DNA from: Nemertoderma westbladi | Taxonomy: Eukaryota > Xenacoelomorpha > Nemertodermatida > Nemertodermatidae | Assembly (NCBI GenBank): GCA_032718475.1 | Contig: JAUCBJ010002890.1 | Span: 1-52,933 of the forward strand | Length of the DNA stretch: 52,933 nucleotides | Reading direction: 5' to 3' | Shown: piece by piece, positions 34,151 to 44,600 of the stretch | Position numbering within the stretch: position 1 is the first letter of the stretch | How the letters are laid out: the number at the start of each line of letters is the position of its first letter | Translations under genes and position numbers: made by a program | Notes under the pieces: model-generated | What the model was told of the DNA's origin: nothing | The model's database searches: none | What the model saw: the letters and a program-made list of their open reading frames with translations, nothing else

Positions 34151-35510
34151 TATGCATGCCCGGTTAAGGGGGCTTATGCAATACCAGGCAAAGCAAAAGC
34201 GCCGATTAGAACTGGCGCAGTTGGGATTATCTGAGAGTGAGGCCGGTTTGGGTAGTATTTATGAGGGATACGAACTCAACGCATCGAATAACATCACCAC
34301 GATAGCGCTGGCACTGCCAATCTGGCTACGGAACAAATGGAGGAAGATCGCCTTCTCCACCCGGGAGAAGAAAGGTGCGGAACCGGGCCTAGAGGAAATT
34401 TCGAACTTCCACAATTACGAAGCGGAGTTGATTACAGACCCAGTCTACAGTGAGGATAGTTTGGGGAAGGCGCTGAAGACCGAATACAACAGGCCTAAAC
34501 CCGAACATAATCCGGCAGATGCATTCCCGAGAGTGAGACAGTCGCTACCACATGCGGCCACGCAGGGGACTACAAGTCCACAGTTAGCTGGGAGTAGGGC
34601 CACACCGTGGCAGGGACAGAAACAAAATAACAACACGAACAAACGTAATCCCAACACACCCAGTAGGCCGAGTCCAAATAATCAAAACACTAAACTGGTA
34701 GATATGAACCTACACGCGATACGTGAAGGGCTGTACAAGGAACGCTACAATCCAGGATACGAATGTCAATTACATAGGGATGGAACCCATAAGACCATGA
34801 GTTGTAAGCATTGGCAAGCGTTGCCTAAACAAGATCGGGTAGCCTACGCGAATACAAACGGACTATGTCATCGATGCGTGGTAGAAGGACACAGATTCGG
34901 AGAGTGTAGAGAAACACCAATAGGAGATGATGAGACTGGAGGCCAAACAATGGCTACGAGCACGATGGGAGCAATGAGAAAGAGGAAAGTACTACTCGGG
35001 GTAGTACCAGTGAGGATAACAGGAAAGGGCAGTCGATCAGTCACGACACTGATGCTGGTCGACAGCGGAGCAGCCTTCACGCTGGTGGAGAATTGGGTGG
35101 CCGAGGAGATAGGGTTACAGACGAGGCCGAGTAGGATGGCAGTAACTACTATCTCGATTAAGGATGAGGTCCTGGAGATGAGAACGGGATGTTGCGAGAT
35201 ATCAGCAATAGCACCAGGATGTGATTATGGGGCGACCATCGACCCCATTCAGATAATAGAATCGATTAATATAAACGCCAGGCGACCCACCAGGATCGAG
35301 GTCGAGCAATACCGGTTCCTGGACGATCTCGATTTCTCAATACCGGAAGTGGATGTCTCGAAGGTATCCATCATAGTCGGAATGGATTGTCCGACGGCCC
35401 ACGAGAGAGTAAGGATCATGTTGTCGGAGACATCAGGGTGCATGCTATCAGGCACTGTTAAGGACGTAAGAGGAGAAACCAGAGACGGGCGATGGGGAGG
35501 TCCCATGTGA
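34140..35510 (+). CDS. BEL/Pao Gag (C-terminal part) and aspartic protease
   Basis: The frame has 456 codons. Residues 56-105 hold the Gag segment LPIWLRNKWRKIAF ... DPVYSED typical of BEL/Pao. A linker rich in Asn, Pro and Gln follows (140-185). The CCHC knuckle is C243-x2-C246-x4-H251-x4-C256, preceded by the family's CKHW..LP..R pattern. The retroviral-type protease has LMLVDSGAAFTLV with catalytic D308 and ends with VSIIVGMDCP, a flap/end feature of A16-type peptidases. Gag would form the particle and the protease would cut it. No RT follows, where a normal element continues into pol. The true start probably lies upstream in the broken Gag region. Confidence 0.8.
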   Translation: MRDDMHARLRGLMQYQAKQKRRLELAQLGLSESEAGLGSIYEGYELNASNNITTIALALPIWLRNKWRKIAFSTREKKGAEPGLEEISNFHNYEAELITDPVYSEDSLGKALKTEYNRPKPEHNPADAFPRVRQSLPHAATQGTTSPQLAGSRATPWQGQKQNNNTNKRNPNTPSRPSPNNQNTKLVDMNLHAIREGLYKERYNPGYECQLHRDGTHKTMSCKHWQALPKQDRVAYANTNGLCHRCVVEGHRFGECRETPIGDDETGGQTMATSTMGAMRKRKVLLGVVPVRITGKGSRSVTTLMLVDSGAAFTLVENWVAEEIGLQTRPSRMAVTTISIKDEVLEMRTGCCEISAIAPGCDYGATIDPIQIIESININARRPTRIEVEQYRFLDDLDFSIPEVDVSKVSIIVGMDCPTAHERVRIMLSETSGCMLSGTVKDVRGETRDGRWGGPM

Positions 35511-35538
35511 GAAGCGGCCCGGGGAAGGATACCAGGAG

Positions 35539-36138
35539 TTGGGTATGGATCTGGAACCACGCATAGTGGAGTGTGGTGAAAGCATAGAGGATAGTTCCGG
35601 AGAAATACCGTCGGTAGATAAGTTAGGAGGGGAAGTAACAGCAAGAGAGTGGGCGGAGGAGAATGGATTCGACGCGGAAGACTTAGAGATGATGGGATGG
35701 AACAAGGATGTTCCTGGCAACTATCGGTATGAGGATGGAGAAGAGTGGACAGCGAGATGTCCGGAGAAGTGTCTGGAGGAGACGCTGCTCCAGTTGAGAG
35801 CCATACCGAAAAGGGGAAGGTCAAATAAGAAGACAGGGTGGAAAGGGATAGGATTACTATTATCCATTCTGTTTTATCTATTCTTTCGATTTCTTTTCAT
35901 TCTACCGCCAGGTGACGACAAGATGAAGGGTGGCATTTTGCAGCCAGGGGACCATGAGGAAATCAAGAAGGCGACTGGAAGACCCGATTTTAGGGTGGTG
36001 GAGGAGGGAGAATCAATTCCTAGAGAGTTTGAATTAACAAGGAGAGTGGGGCGAAGGATAAGAGGACCTACAGGGAGTCAGTGGGAGAGTGCCTGCTGGA
36101 AGAATCGATGGAAGATCGAGGAATCCCTTGAAGTTTAG
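35539..36138 (+). CDS. Unidentified acidic frame with one hydrophobic segment
   Basis: The frame has 199 codons beginning with an acidic half (residues 1-100, many Glu/Asp), then a 17-22 residue hydrophobic stretch (LLLSILFYLFFRFLFIL near 107-123), then a basic end. It follows the protease stop by 29 bases and lies where RT is missing. It may be a remnant of the protease-RT linker, a membrane-anchored accessory protein, or a chance frame. No family was recognised. Confidence 0.35.
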   Translation: MGMDLEPRIVECGESIEDSSGEIPSVDKLGGEVTAREWAEENGFDAEDLEMMGWNKDVPGNYRYEDGEEWTARCPEKCLEETLLQLRAIPKRGRSNKKTGWKGIGLLLSILFYLFFRFLFILPPGDDKMKGGILQPGDHEEIKKATGRPDFRVVEEGESIPREFELTRRVGRRIRGPTGSQWESACWKNRWKIEESLEV

Positions 36139-36333
36139 TCGTCCAATATGTTGGACTGAGGGGGGTGGGAATGAGGGCGAGTCGCCCTTCCCACACAAAT
36201 ATAAATACGCCCTTCCCACACAAATATAAATAATAAGAAAATAATAAAAATAAGTAGTGAGATAATAGAAAGTTAGAAAGTAATAGTAGTAGATAGTATG
36301 TAGCACTAAGTAAGTAGGCAGAAGTTAGGGAGT

Positions 36334-37010
36334 GTGGTACATTGATGTACCACGAGAGTAGTAGGGTACATAGTACCGTAGGCAGAAGTCAGGGAGTGTG
36401 GTATATTGACATACCACGAGAGTAGTGGCAGGGTACATAGTACCGCTGGTAGGAGTTAGAAGTATAGGGAGTGTGGTATATAAACATACCACGAGAGTAG
36501 TGGCAGGGTACATAGTACCGCTTGTAGAAGTTAGGGAGTGTGGTATATAAACATACCACGAGAGTAGTGGCAGGGTACATAGTACCACTGGTAGAAGTAA
36601 GAGTTAGAAGTTAGTAAGAGTAAGAGGCTCGTTAGAAGTTAGAGAATAGGGAGTGTGGTATATAGACATACCACGAGAGTAGTAGTGGGGTACATAGTAC
36701 CGAGAGAGTTAGAGGTTGTGGGCACCGAAAGCGCCACGTAGTAAGAGTGTAGAGGGTATGATATGTAGGTATACCATAGAAGTAGTAGCAGAGGGGTCGT
36801 GGGCACCGAAAGCGCCACGTAGAAGGAGAGTAGAGGGTATGGTATATAGGTATACCATAGAGGTAGTAGCAGAGGGGTTGTGCGCACCGAAAGCGCCACG
36901 TGGTGAGAGAGTGAAGGGTGTGGTATTTTGGTATACCATAGTAGCAGTATTAGGGTACATAGTACCATAGAAGTTAGAAGTTGTGGGCACCGAGAGTGCC
37001 ACGTAGTAAG
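36334..37010 (+). repeat. Block of repeated short hairpins in the LTR element
   Basis: Hairpin type a (GTGGTAT / ATACCAC with a 6-base loop) occurs at 36334, 36398, 36473, 36540 and 36655. Type b (GGTACATAGTACC) occurs at 36365, 36432, 36507, 36574, 36689 and 36953. From 36717 a third type (GGGCACCGAAAGCGCC) alternates with TATGGTATA/TATACCATA stems. In copy a1 the seventh pair is C-G where other copies have T-A. No coding frame is conserved across copies. Confidence 0.8.
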
Positions 37011-37144
37011 AAAGTAAAGGGTATGTAGGCATAGCATAGTAGTGGTAGGGTACATAGTAAGAAGGAAGTAGCAAGGTAGATAGGATGATAGCACAGACAG
37101 GGATAACATGAGAAAAATAAATAAAACCAAGAAAAATTGGCACT

Positions 37145-38740
37145 TTGGGAGTGGTAGAGAACACAGGACATTGTGGAGCAGTGGGGATGGGCCAGCTCAT
37201 GGGCCTTGTCTGCCACAAGCCGATGGACTGGGGCAAGTTCCGGGAAGAGCATGGAGCGGGCACAGGACATTGTGAAGCAGTGGCGATGGGCCAGCTCATG
37301 AGGCTTGTCTGCCACAAGCCAATGGACTGGGGTAAATTCAGGGAGGAGTACGGAGCGAAGCTGGTGAACTCGCTGAAGTAGGGAGCGAGGCCAGGGAAAC
37401 AGGAGGTGTATCAGTTCCGAAGGGGAGCGTTAAAGATATATCAGAAGAGATATATCCTACAGGAGGATTGGGTAATGATAGGTTTACTAAACCTATTCAT
37501 GGCTGTGGTTATTGGAAAAGAGCCGACGGCGTTTCTGCTATCAGGAGCACCTCTAAACTACAGAAGAGCCTTTAAGGTGGCCTTCGAAGGTCTGGTAGAC
37601 CACCCGGGGCTGAAGGGCGAATCGGTGTACTACAACAGCCGGCACCTAGTAGACAGGGAGGTGGATACACCATACAAGAGATGGGAGAAGCTGGAAGCGG
37701 ATAGACTTGAGGAGAAGCGACTGGAAGAAGTCACCAGGCGAGAAAGGAGGGAGGCAGATGAGAGAGAGGCGGATGCTTGGGGAGAGGATTACAGATTCGA
37801 GGCCCAGAACTTGGACGAGCTGAGGTGGGGATCAGGGAGCTCGGGCGAGTTTCTGGGGGAGGAGCTAGGATGGACGGAAGAGTCGCCGAAACAGTCGACA
37901 TCGGGATTGCAAGCGATGCCCATGCCAGCGGGCTCTGAGGGCGATTTCGTGAGAAAGCATACAGACTGGGTTGGCGGGAGTGTGGTGACGGCCAGCGGGG
38001 CGAGGGCCTTCTCGGATAAACCCGGCAAGCAGACCTGGGTGCACGAGGAGCTGGCGATGGATTTCGTGGGGAGCATCATCAGGTTTGGCGAGCAACCGGG
38101 AACGGCACCACGGGTAGTGTTTGGAGAGACGATGCCAAGGCGGGATGAGGACGTGGATATGGATAGAGACGTTAATATCCAGAAGTTTGCCTACCAACGG
38201 CTCCACAGACCTAGGAGACCGCTCGGGGCAAAAGACGACTTGGGGCGGGATGCGTTGATACACGGCTGTGATTACTGCGGGAGGCTGACTCACCAGGAAA
38301 AGAGCTGTTTGTATCGATTTCAGAAGGGGGCGAGTTGCCTCTACTGCTGCGAGTCGAGCCACAGGATGGGAGCATGTCCGAGGTTGCACAACCACTGCTC
38401 AAAGTGTAACTTCCGAGGGCACTATGGGTGCCAGTGCGACTGGATGGACGACGAGGAGAAGTTTAAGATCTTCGAGGAGTGGGCCGACGTCGGCGTTATG
38501 ACGCGACAGAGAATGAAGGCCCAGGAGGTCCGGTGGGGTTTCTTCAACATCAATCAGGAAGCTCATCTGGAGATTATCAAGAGGAGACTGCCATTTACAT
38601 ATCAATAGGTAGCGACAGCGGCGTCGTATGGAGGAGTAATCAACACGCAGATGTATTTGGATAGATGGACGCCAGAAAACAGAGGAGAGTTTAGGACTCG
38701 GAGAGGGAGATGTGGGCGTGCCTGGAAGGCACCACATGTG
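37145..38740 (+). pseudogene. Accessory module: exonuclease remnant plus triple CCHC zinc-knuckle protein
   Basis: One frame runs 37145-38608 with a single in-frame TAG at 37379. The first part is a 117-bp duplication encoding GHCEAVAMGQL and MDWGKFREE, which aligns with the C-terminal half of the minus-strand exonuclease-like protein (SHCVDTQTLL, MRGFRE). The rest (400 codons from 37406) has LNYRRAFKVAFEG, aligning with its later part, then an Arg/Glu-rich region. Three canonical knuckles follow: CDYC..H..C (residue 288 on), CLYC..H..C and CSKC..H..C. The end GFF ... LPFTY matches the zinc-knuckle protein at 6952-7728. Motifs I and II of the nuclease are absent, so only RNA or DNA binding is plausible. 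A possible tail remains after the stop to about 38740. Confidence 0.7.
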
Positions 38741-39185
38741 AAATAATACGAACTCCTAAGTGCAAAATAATTAAGTGCAATTAGTATGTACCGGTACGTT
38801 ACGTATGTAATAATCAATATAAATAGAATATAATTAGAATGAATATAATCAAAGTAAGTACTATAGTCATAAATAACCTTTTTCCATCTAGCTAGTGGGA
38901 CTGGGGACCAATTGACTATGACAGGAGGACGGGACAATAGACGAATCACACTTCTTCAGTGCGACGGCACAAAAAAGGGGGGCGAGGCTCGTCAGGGGTG
39001 AGTGGAGTGAAACAAGCGTGGGTTGAGTATAGGAATATGAGGGAAGTATGGAGAGGAAGTGTTGTGAAAGGAGTGCAATTCAAGTGTGGGGAGCGAGCAG
39101 TAAGAGAGAGAGAGTAAGGGACAACAGGGTCCGTGAGAGAAAGAGTAGAGTGAGATTAGAGTGAATTCAGAGCGAAATCATATAA
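38741..39185 (+). other. Untranslated interval of the LTR element
   Basis: No gene is supported. The purine-rich run 39000-39165 (GAGTGAGAG-like words) precedes the hairpin train. It may be part of a packaging or RNA-structure region, which is inference only. Confidence 0.4.
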
Positions 39186-39418
39186 AATTGTGTGGAAAGA
39201 GAGTCCACAATTGTCTCGAACAGAGACATCAAATATCTTGGTGCAACATAGCTCGCGATTGCACCAAGGATGGGTAGCAATAACATACCCAAGGAAACAT
39301 ACCCTGGAAAGCCAACCCCGATAAAAGAACTCCACCCCACACCCAATAGTAGATTGGGTTCCAGCGGAATTGAAGCGCACTTGAGGTTGATGCTATCTTC
39401 TCACCGGGAAGATAGCAT
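39186..39418 (+). other. Train of seven consecutive short RNA hairpins
   Basis: Perfect or near-perfect stems lie in order: 39186-39212 (about 9 bp, one bulge), 39212-39228 (TGTCTC/GAGACA), 39237-39268 (CTTGGTGCAA/TTGCACCAAG, 10 bp), 39271-39291 (TGGGTA/TACCCA), 39341-39359 (ACCCAAT/ATTGGGT), 39359-39369 (TTCC/GGAA) and 39390-39418 (ATGCTATCTTC/GAAGATAGCAT, 11 bp). The density is far above chance expectation for a 233-base stretch. It lies in the 3' untranslated part of the element on the sense strand. Confidence 0.75.
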
Positions 39419-39579
39419 GGGGGGTAGAGTGTTTCATAAAAATTTTTTTTTTGAAATTACACCTCAACTGTACATTTTTATCCGGGTAGAGCCAAAAAAA
39501 CAATGTAGGCAAAAAATTGGCTCATGACAGTGACTTTTAGGGGTCGCCCACCCAGGATCTTGAAATTAAAGATTAGCGA

Positions 39580-39900
39580 TATATGGACTGAGCGCATAGT
39601 TTCCGCGGTTTTCAATATATTGTTATGAGTTAAATATATTTATGTGCGACATATTGGTTTCAAATGCCTAATTAATGGGGATCATTTTGAATGGTCACAA
39701 GCCATGGTTTGGATCAGTGGAGTGCCAAAATGTCTATAGCCTAATGGCATATTAGCGCTATAAGTAATGACCGCATAGTTTTCGCGGTGTTGAATATATT
39801 GTTATAAGTAAAATATATATGTGTACCACATATCTTTTTGAAATGCCAGTTTCATGAGGATTAATTTGAATGGTTACAAGTCATCGTTTAGAGGCAAAAC
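39580..39900. repeat. About 185-bp imperfect tandem duplication
   Basis: GCATAGTTTTCGCGGTGTTG and the following AATATATTGTTATAAGT near 39773 repeat a diverged copy near 39594. Both copies continue with TTGAATGGTTACAAG-like words. It lies in the non-coding 3' part of the LTR element. Confidence 0.7.
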
Positions 39901-40110
39901 ATAAAAGGAATAATAGAAGCTCAACAGCCCGTTTGATGGGTAACTTTACTTTTAATCAACATATTATATTCATTCATTTTAAAGTTGAACAATATTTTGA
40001 TACCTAATATATATATATATATATATTTAGGCCTAGGCCATATTTTGCTCAATAACACAAGAACAGTACTGGTAATAGTTTTCTAGAAAATTAGGCTAAT
40101 TCCTCTCTAG

Positions 40111-40776
40111 TTACTTTGATTGTGCCAGACATTTTGGAGTTTTTGGTACATTCCCTCGATGTCTTTTCCTATTACTCCTTTCTTCATACTTAATGAGTAT
40201 AGGCTCCAACTTTTTGGAATTCTTGAGTTCACCAACTAATCTCTCAGCAGGTTGATTGGATGCAAGGATGGTATTTGCTATTCGATCAATCGTCTCCCAA
40301 AGAGGATGTTCTATACTAGCATATACGTCAGTTAGTTGTTCTCTAATTGAGGGCAGAATATGAAAAAGAGGTGAGACTTGACAACGGTTCATCCAATTAG
40401 GGTATTCCAGCAAATCATTAATTGACAATGTTACTAGTTTCAGTTTTGGGAATTTCAGAACTATCCTGTTACTAAAGGTTGAACTACAACTCCCATTGAT
40501 TTTAAAAGCAGAATCTGTCACCATAGCTCGATATTCCTTGTCTAATGGAAGGAAAGAAGAGTCTAAGTTATATAGATGTCGTTCTATTGCTGAAAAGTAT
40601 GAAGTTGGCATGTTTAGTTTCACCCCAATATCAGCAAGCATGTTTGTGATTTGAAGGGTGTTCCTAATCATATTGGATCCATAAGTATCGACAGCAATCC
40701 GATGAGCCTGAAAGTGCACCACTGAATACTGCATAAATATATCTCCAAGCTGATTAAGTTTGCTAATGGACAACAT
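40111..40776 (-). CDS. Antisense open frame within the LTR element, unidentified
   Basis: The minus strand is open for 221 codons with a balanced, non-repetitive composition: an amphipathic start (MLSISKLNQLGDIF), several predicted helices and a basic end rich in Lys and Arg. It stops 666 bases downstream of the ATG. The frame is antisense to the element and lies just upstream of the polypurine tract. It could be a captured host exon, a fragment of another transposon or an element-encoded antisense gene. No family was recognised. Confidence 0.45.
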   Translation of the reverse strand: MLSISKLNQLGDIFMQYSVVHFQAHRIAVDTYGSNMIRNTLQITNMLADIGVKLNMPTSYFSAIERHLYNLDSSFLPLDKEYRAMVTDSAFKINGSCSSTFSNRIVLKFPKLKLVTLSINDLLEYPNWMNRCQVSPLFHILPSIREQLTDVYASIEHPLWETIDRIANTILASNQPAERLVGELKNSKKLEPILIKYEERSNRKRHRGNVPKTPKCLAQSK

Positions 40777-40865
40777 TTCCTTTGTATTAAGACATATTGC
40801 TTCATCAGTCTTGGATTTAAAGCATTTGTTCTGTTTCTGTTCTTGTGTTTGGGGGGGGGGGGGAG

Positions 40866-41480
40866 TGTAAGCGGATTCAATTCCACTTCATTACCCACCA
40901 GAAAATGGTACTAGTGGCATTTTAGCAATATGTTGGGGATACGAGATTACCAATATTAATCTCGCCTCATAACCAACATTGGGGGGGGGGGGGGGACACA
41001 AGCCCCAAAGCCACAGAGAAAGGTGAGAGGTCAAACCACCTCGGAGGAGAAACACTCCCAGGGAGTGCCAAAGTTACAAGTAGTATATTAGCCAATAGAG
41101 GGGAGGGAAGCACGTGATAGGGAACAGGAAAGCATCCATTGGGTAGAGGGCCAAAGGTAGAGTAGGGGGTAAACCAATATTCAATGTATTAATCATATAT
41201 TATCTTACATTACTGGTTTACTGGTCAGTTGTGTTATTCAGTTCAGTGAGTGCAGACAGGTCATAGTTAATGACCGCCAACGCCATACCGGTAACAATTA
41301 ATCTGTATTTTCTGCCTTTATCTAACTACGTGCTATTATCGTCCATATTAATTAATATCGAAAGACAACAGGAACTTTCACTGTTTTCCCGAACGGCCTC
41401 GGCCAAAGCTAGTAGCACGATCCCAGCAGAACGGTGACGCGTACATTTCTAACCCGGTCGGGATCTCCGATTCCGTCACA
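40866..41480 (+). mobile_element. 3' LTR of the plus-strand BEL/Pao element
   Basis: The LTR begins TGTAAGCGG directly after a G-rich polypurine tract and ends CCGTCACA followed by the target duplication CTATA. It matches the 5' LTR closely but lacks about 30 bases around the CAGCTAGTAGAGGCTAGCAG word present at 32671-32690. Confidence 0.9.
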
Positions 41481-41689
41481 CTATAGGCGGTGGAATGTTG
41501 CATGTTCGGAATTATAGTTTTGGATTTAGTTCTGGGTGACTTTGTGAGGCGGTATTGCAGGTCGGCTGAAGTGCGCTGTAGCGTTGAACTTTCAACATAA
41601 TTGTAAGGTAATAACTAGACACCGTCCCGTTGGTGGCCAATTCAAAAAGACTTTATCTTCGATTTCTCAATTGGTGTCGCTATGCACCT

Positions 41690-44600
41690 AAGTGTGGTTC
41701 TCTTTGATTGTAGTGTGGTTCTTAAGTTGATTGTTGTAAGTATGGTTTTATTTGATTGTGGAGTGGTGCTATTTGATTGTAAGTGTGGTTCTATATTTGA
41801 TTGTAAGTGTGGTTCTATATTTGATTGTAGTGTGGTTCTATTTAATTGTAGTGGGGTTCTATTTGATTGTATTATGGTTCTATATTTGATTGTAGTGTGG
41901 TTCTATTTGATTGTAGTATGGTTCTATATTTGATTGTAAGTGTGGTTTTATTTGATTGTGGAGTGGTGCTATTTGATTGTAAGTGTGGTACTATTTGATT
42001 GTATTATGGTTCTATTTGATTGTAGTATGGTTCTATATTTGATTGTAAGTGTGGTTTTATTTGATTGTGGAGTGGTGCTATTTGATTGTAAGTGTGGTTC
42101 TATTTGATTGTAAGTGTGGTTTTATTTGATTGTGGAGTGGTGCTATTTGATTGTAAGTGTGGTACTATTTGATTGTATTATGGTTCTATTTGATTGTAGT
42201 ATGGTTCTATATTTGATTGTAAGTGTGGTTTTATTTGATTGTGGAGTGGTGCTATTTGATTGTAGTGTGGTTCTATTTGATTGTATTATGGTTCTATTTG
42301 ATTGTAGTGTGGTTCTATATTTGATTGTAAGTGTGGTTCTATTTAATTGTAGTGGGGTTCTATTTGATTGTATTATGGTTCTCTATTTGATTGTAGTGTG
42401 GTTCTATTTGATTGTAGTATGGTTCTATATTTGATTGTAAGTGTGGTTTTATTTGATTGTGGAGTGGTGCTATTTCATTGTAAGTGTGGTACTATTTGAT
42501 TGTATTATGGTTCTATTTGATTGTAGTATGGTTCTATATTTGATTGTAAGTTTGGTTCTATTTGATTGTAGTGTGGTTATATTTGATTGTAGTATGGTTT
42601 TAGTTGATTGTAGTGTGGTTCTATTTAATTGTAGTGGGGTTCTATTATATTGCAGTGTGGTTCTATAATTGATTGTAAGTGTGGTTCTATTTGATTGTAG
42701 TGTGGTTCTATTTGATTGTAGTATGGTTCTATATTTGATTGTAAGTGTGGTTCTGTTTGATTGTAGTGTGGTTCTATTTGATTGTAGTATGGTTCTATAT
42801 TTGATTGTAAGTGTGGTTTTATTTGATTGTGGAGTGGTGCTATTTGATTGTAGTATGGTTCTGTTTGATTGTAGTATGGTTTTATTTGATTGTAGTATGG
42901 TTCTATATTTGATAGTAAGTGTGGTTCTGTTTGATTGTAGTATGGTTCTATATTTGATTGTAAGTGTGGTTTTATTTGATTGTGGAGTGGTGCTATTTGA
43001 TTGTAGTATGGTTCTGTTTAATTGTAGTGGGGTTTTATTTGATTGTAGTATGGTTCTATATTTGATTGTAAGTGTGGTTCTGTTTGATTGTAGTGTGGTT
43101 CTATTTGATTGTAGTATGGTTCTATATTTGATTGTAAGTGTGGTTTTATTTGATTGTGGAGTGGTGCTATTTGATTGTAGTATGGTTCTGTTTGATTGTA
43201 GTGGGGTTCTATTTGATTTTAGTATGGTTCTATATTTGATTGTAAGTGTGGTTCTGTTTGATTGTAGTGTGGTTCTATTTGATTGTAGTATGGTTCTATA
43301 TTTGATTGTAAGTGTGGTTTTATTTGATTGTGGAGTGGTGCTATTTGATTGTAGTATGGTTCTGTTTGATTGTAGTGGGGTTCTATTTGATTTTAGTATG
43401 GTTCTATATTTGATTGTAAGTGTGGTTCTGTTTGATTGTAGTGTGGTTCTATTTGATTGTAGTATGGTTCTATATTTGATTGTAGTATGGTTCTGTTTAA
43501 TTGTAGTGGGGTTTTATTTGATTGTAGTATGGTTCTATATTTGATTGTAAGTGTGGTTCTGTTTGATTGTAGTGTGGTTCTATTTGATTGTAGTATGGTT
43601 CTATATTTGATTGTAAGTGTGGTTTTATTTGATTGTGGAGTGGTGCTATTTGATTGTAGTATGGTTCTGTTTGATTGTAGTGGGGTTCTATTTGATTTTA
43701 GTATGGTTCTATATTTGATTGTAAGTGTGGTTCTGTTTGATTGTAGTGTGGTTCTATTTGATTGTAGTATGGTTCTATATTTGATTGTAAGTGTGGTTCT
43801 GTTTGATTGTAGTGTGGTTCTATTTGATTGTAGTATGGTTCTATATTTGATTGTAAGTGTGGTTTTATTTGATTGTGGAGTGGTGCTATTTGATTGTAGT
43901 ATGGTTCTGTTTGATTGTAGTGGGGTTCTATTTGATTTTAGTATGGTTCTATATTTGATTGTAAGTGTGGTTCTGTTTGATTGTAGTGTGGTTCTATTTG
44001 ATTGTAGTATGGTTCTATATTTGATTGTAAGTGTGGCTCTGTTTGATTGTAGTGTGGTTCTATTTGATTGTAGTATGGTTCTATATTTGATTGTAAGTGT
44101 GGATTTATTTGATTGTGGACTGGTGCTATTTGATTGTAGTGTGGTTCTATTTGATTCTAGTATGGTTCTATATTTGATTGTAAGTGTGGTTCTGTTTGAT
44201 TGTAGTGTGGTTCTATTTGATTGTAGTATGGTTCTATATTTGATTGTAAGTGTGGTTCTGTTTGATTGTAGTGTGGTTCTATTTAATTGTAGTATGGTTC
44301 TATATTTGATTGTAAGTGTGGATTTATTTGATTGTGGAGTGGTGCTATTTGATTGTAGTGTGGTTCTATTTGATTGTAGTATGGTTCTATATTTGATTGT
44401 AAGTGTGGTTCTGTTTGATTGTAGCATGGTTCTATATTTGATTGTAAGTGTGGTTATATTTGATTGTGGAGTGGTGCTATTTGATTGTAGTATGGTTCTG
44501 TTTGATTGTAGTATGGTTTTATTTGATTGTAGTATGGTTCTATATTTGATAGTAAGTGTGGTTCTGTTTGATTGTAGTATGGTTCTATATTTGATTGTAA

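Larger units (their letters stand above)
32489..41480 (+). mobile_element. Non-autonomous BEL/Pao LTR retroelement with accessory module
   Basis: The element is 8992 bases with LTRs at 32489-33124 and 40866-41480, each TG...CA, and a CTATA target duplication (32484-32488 and 41481-41485). A G-rich polypurine tract (about 40850-40865) adjoins the 3' LTR. The interior carries gag-protease, a short frame with a hydrophobic segment, a hairpin-repeat block, an accessory exonuclease-remnant plus zinc-knuckle frame, a hairpin train and an antisense frame. No RT, RNase H or integrase is found, so it must rely on a helper. The two LTRs differ at few positions apart from a deletion of about 30 bases in the 3' LTR, so insertion was fairly recent. 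A primer-binding site was not recognised. Confidence 0.85.
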
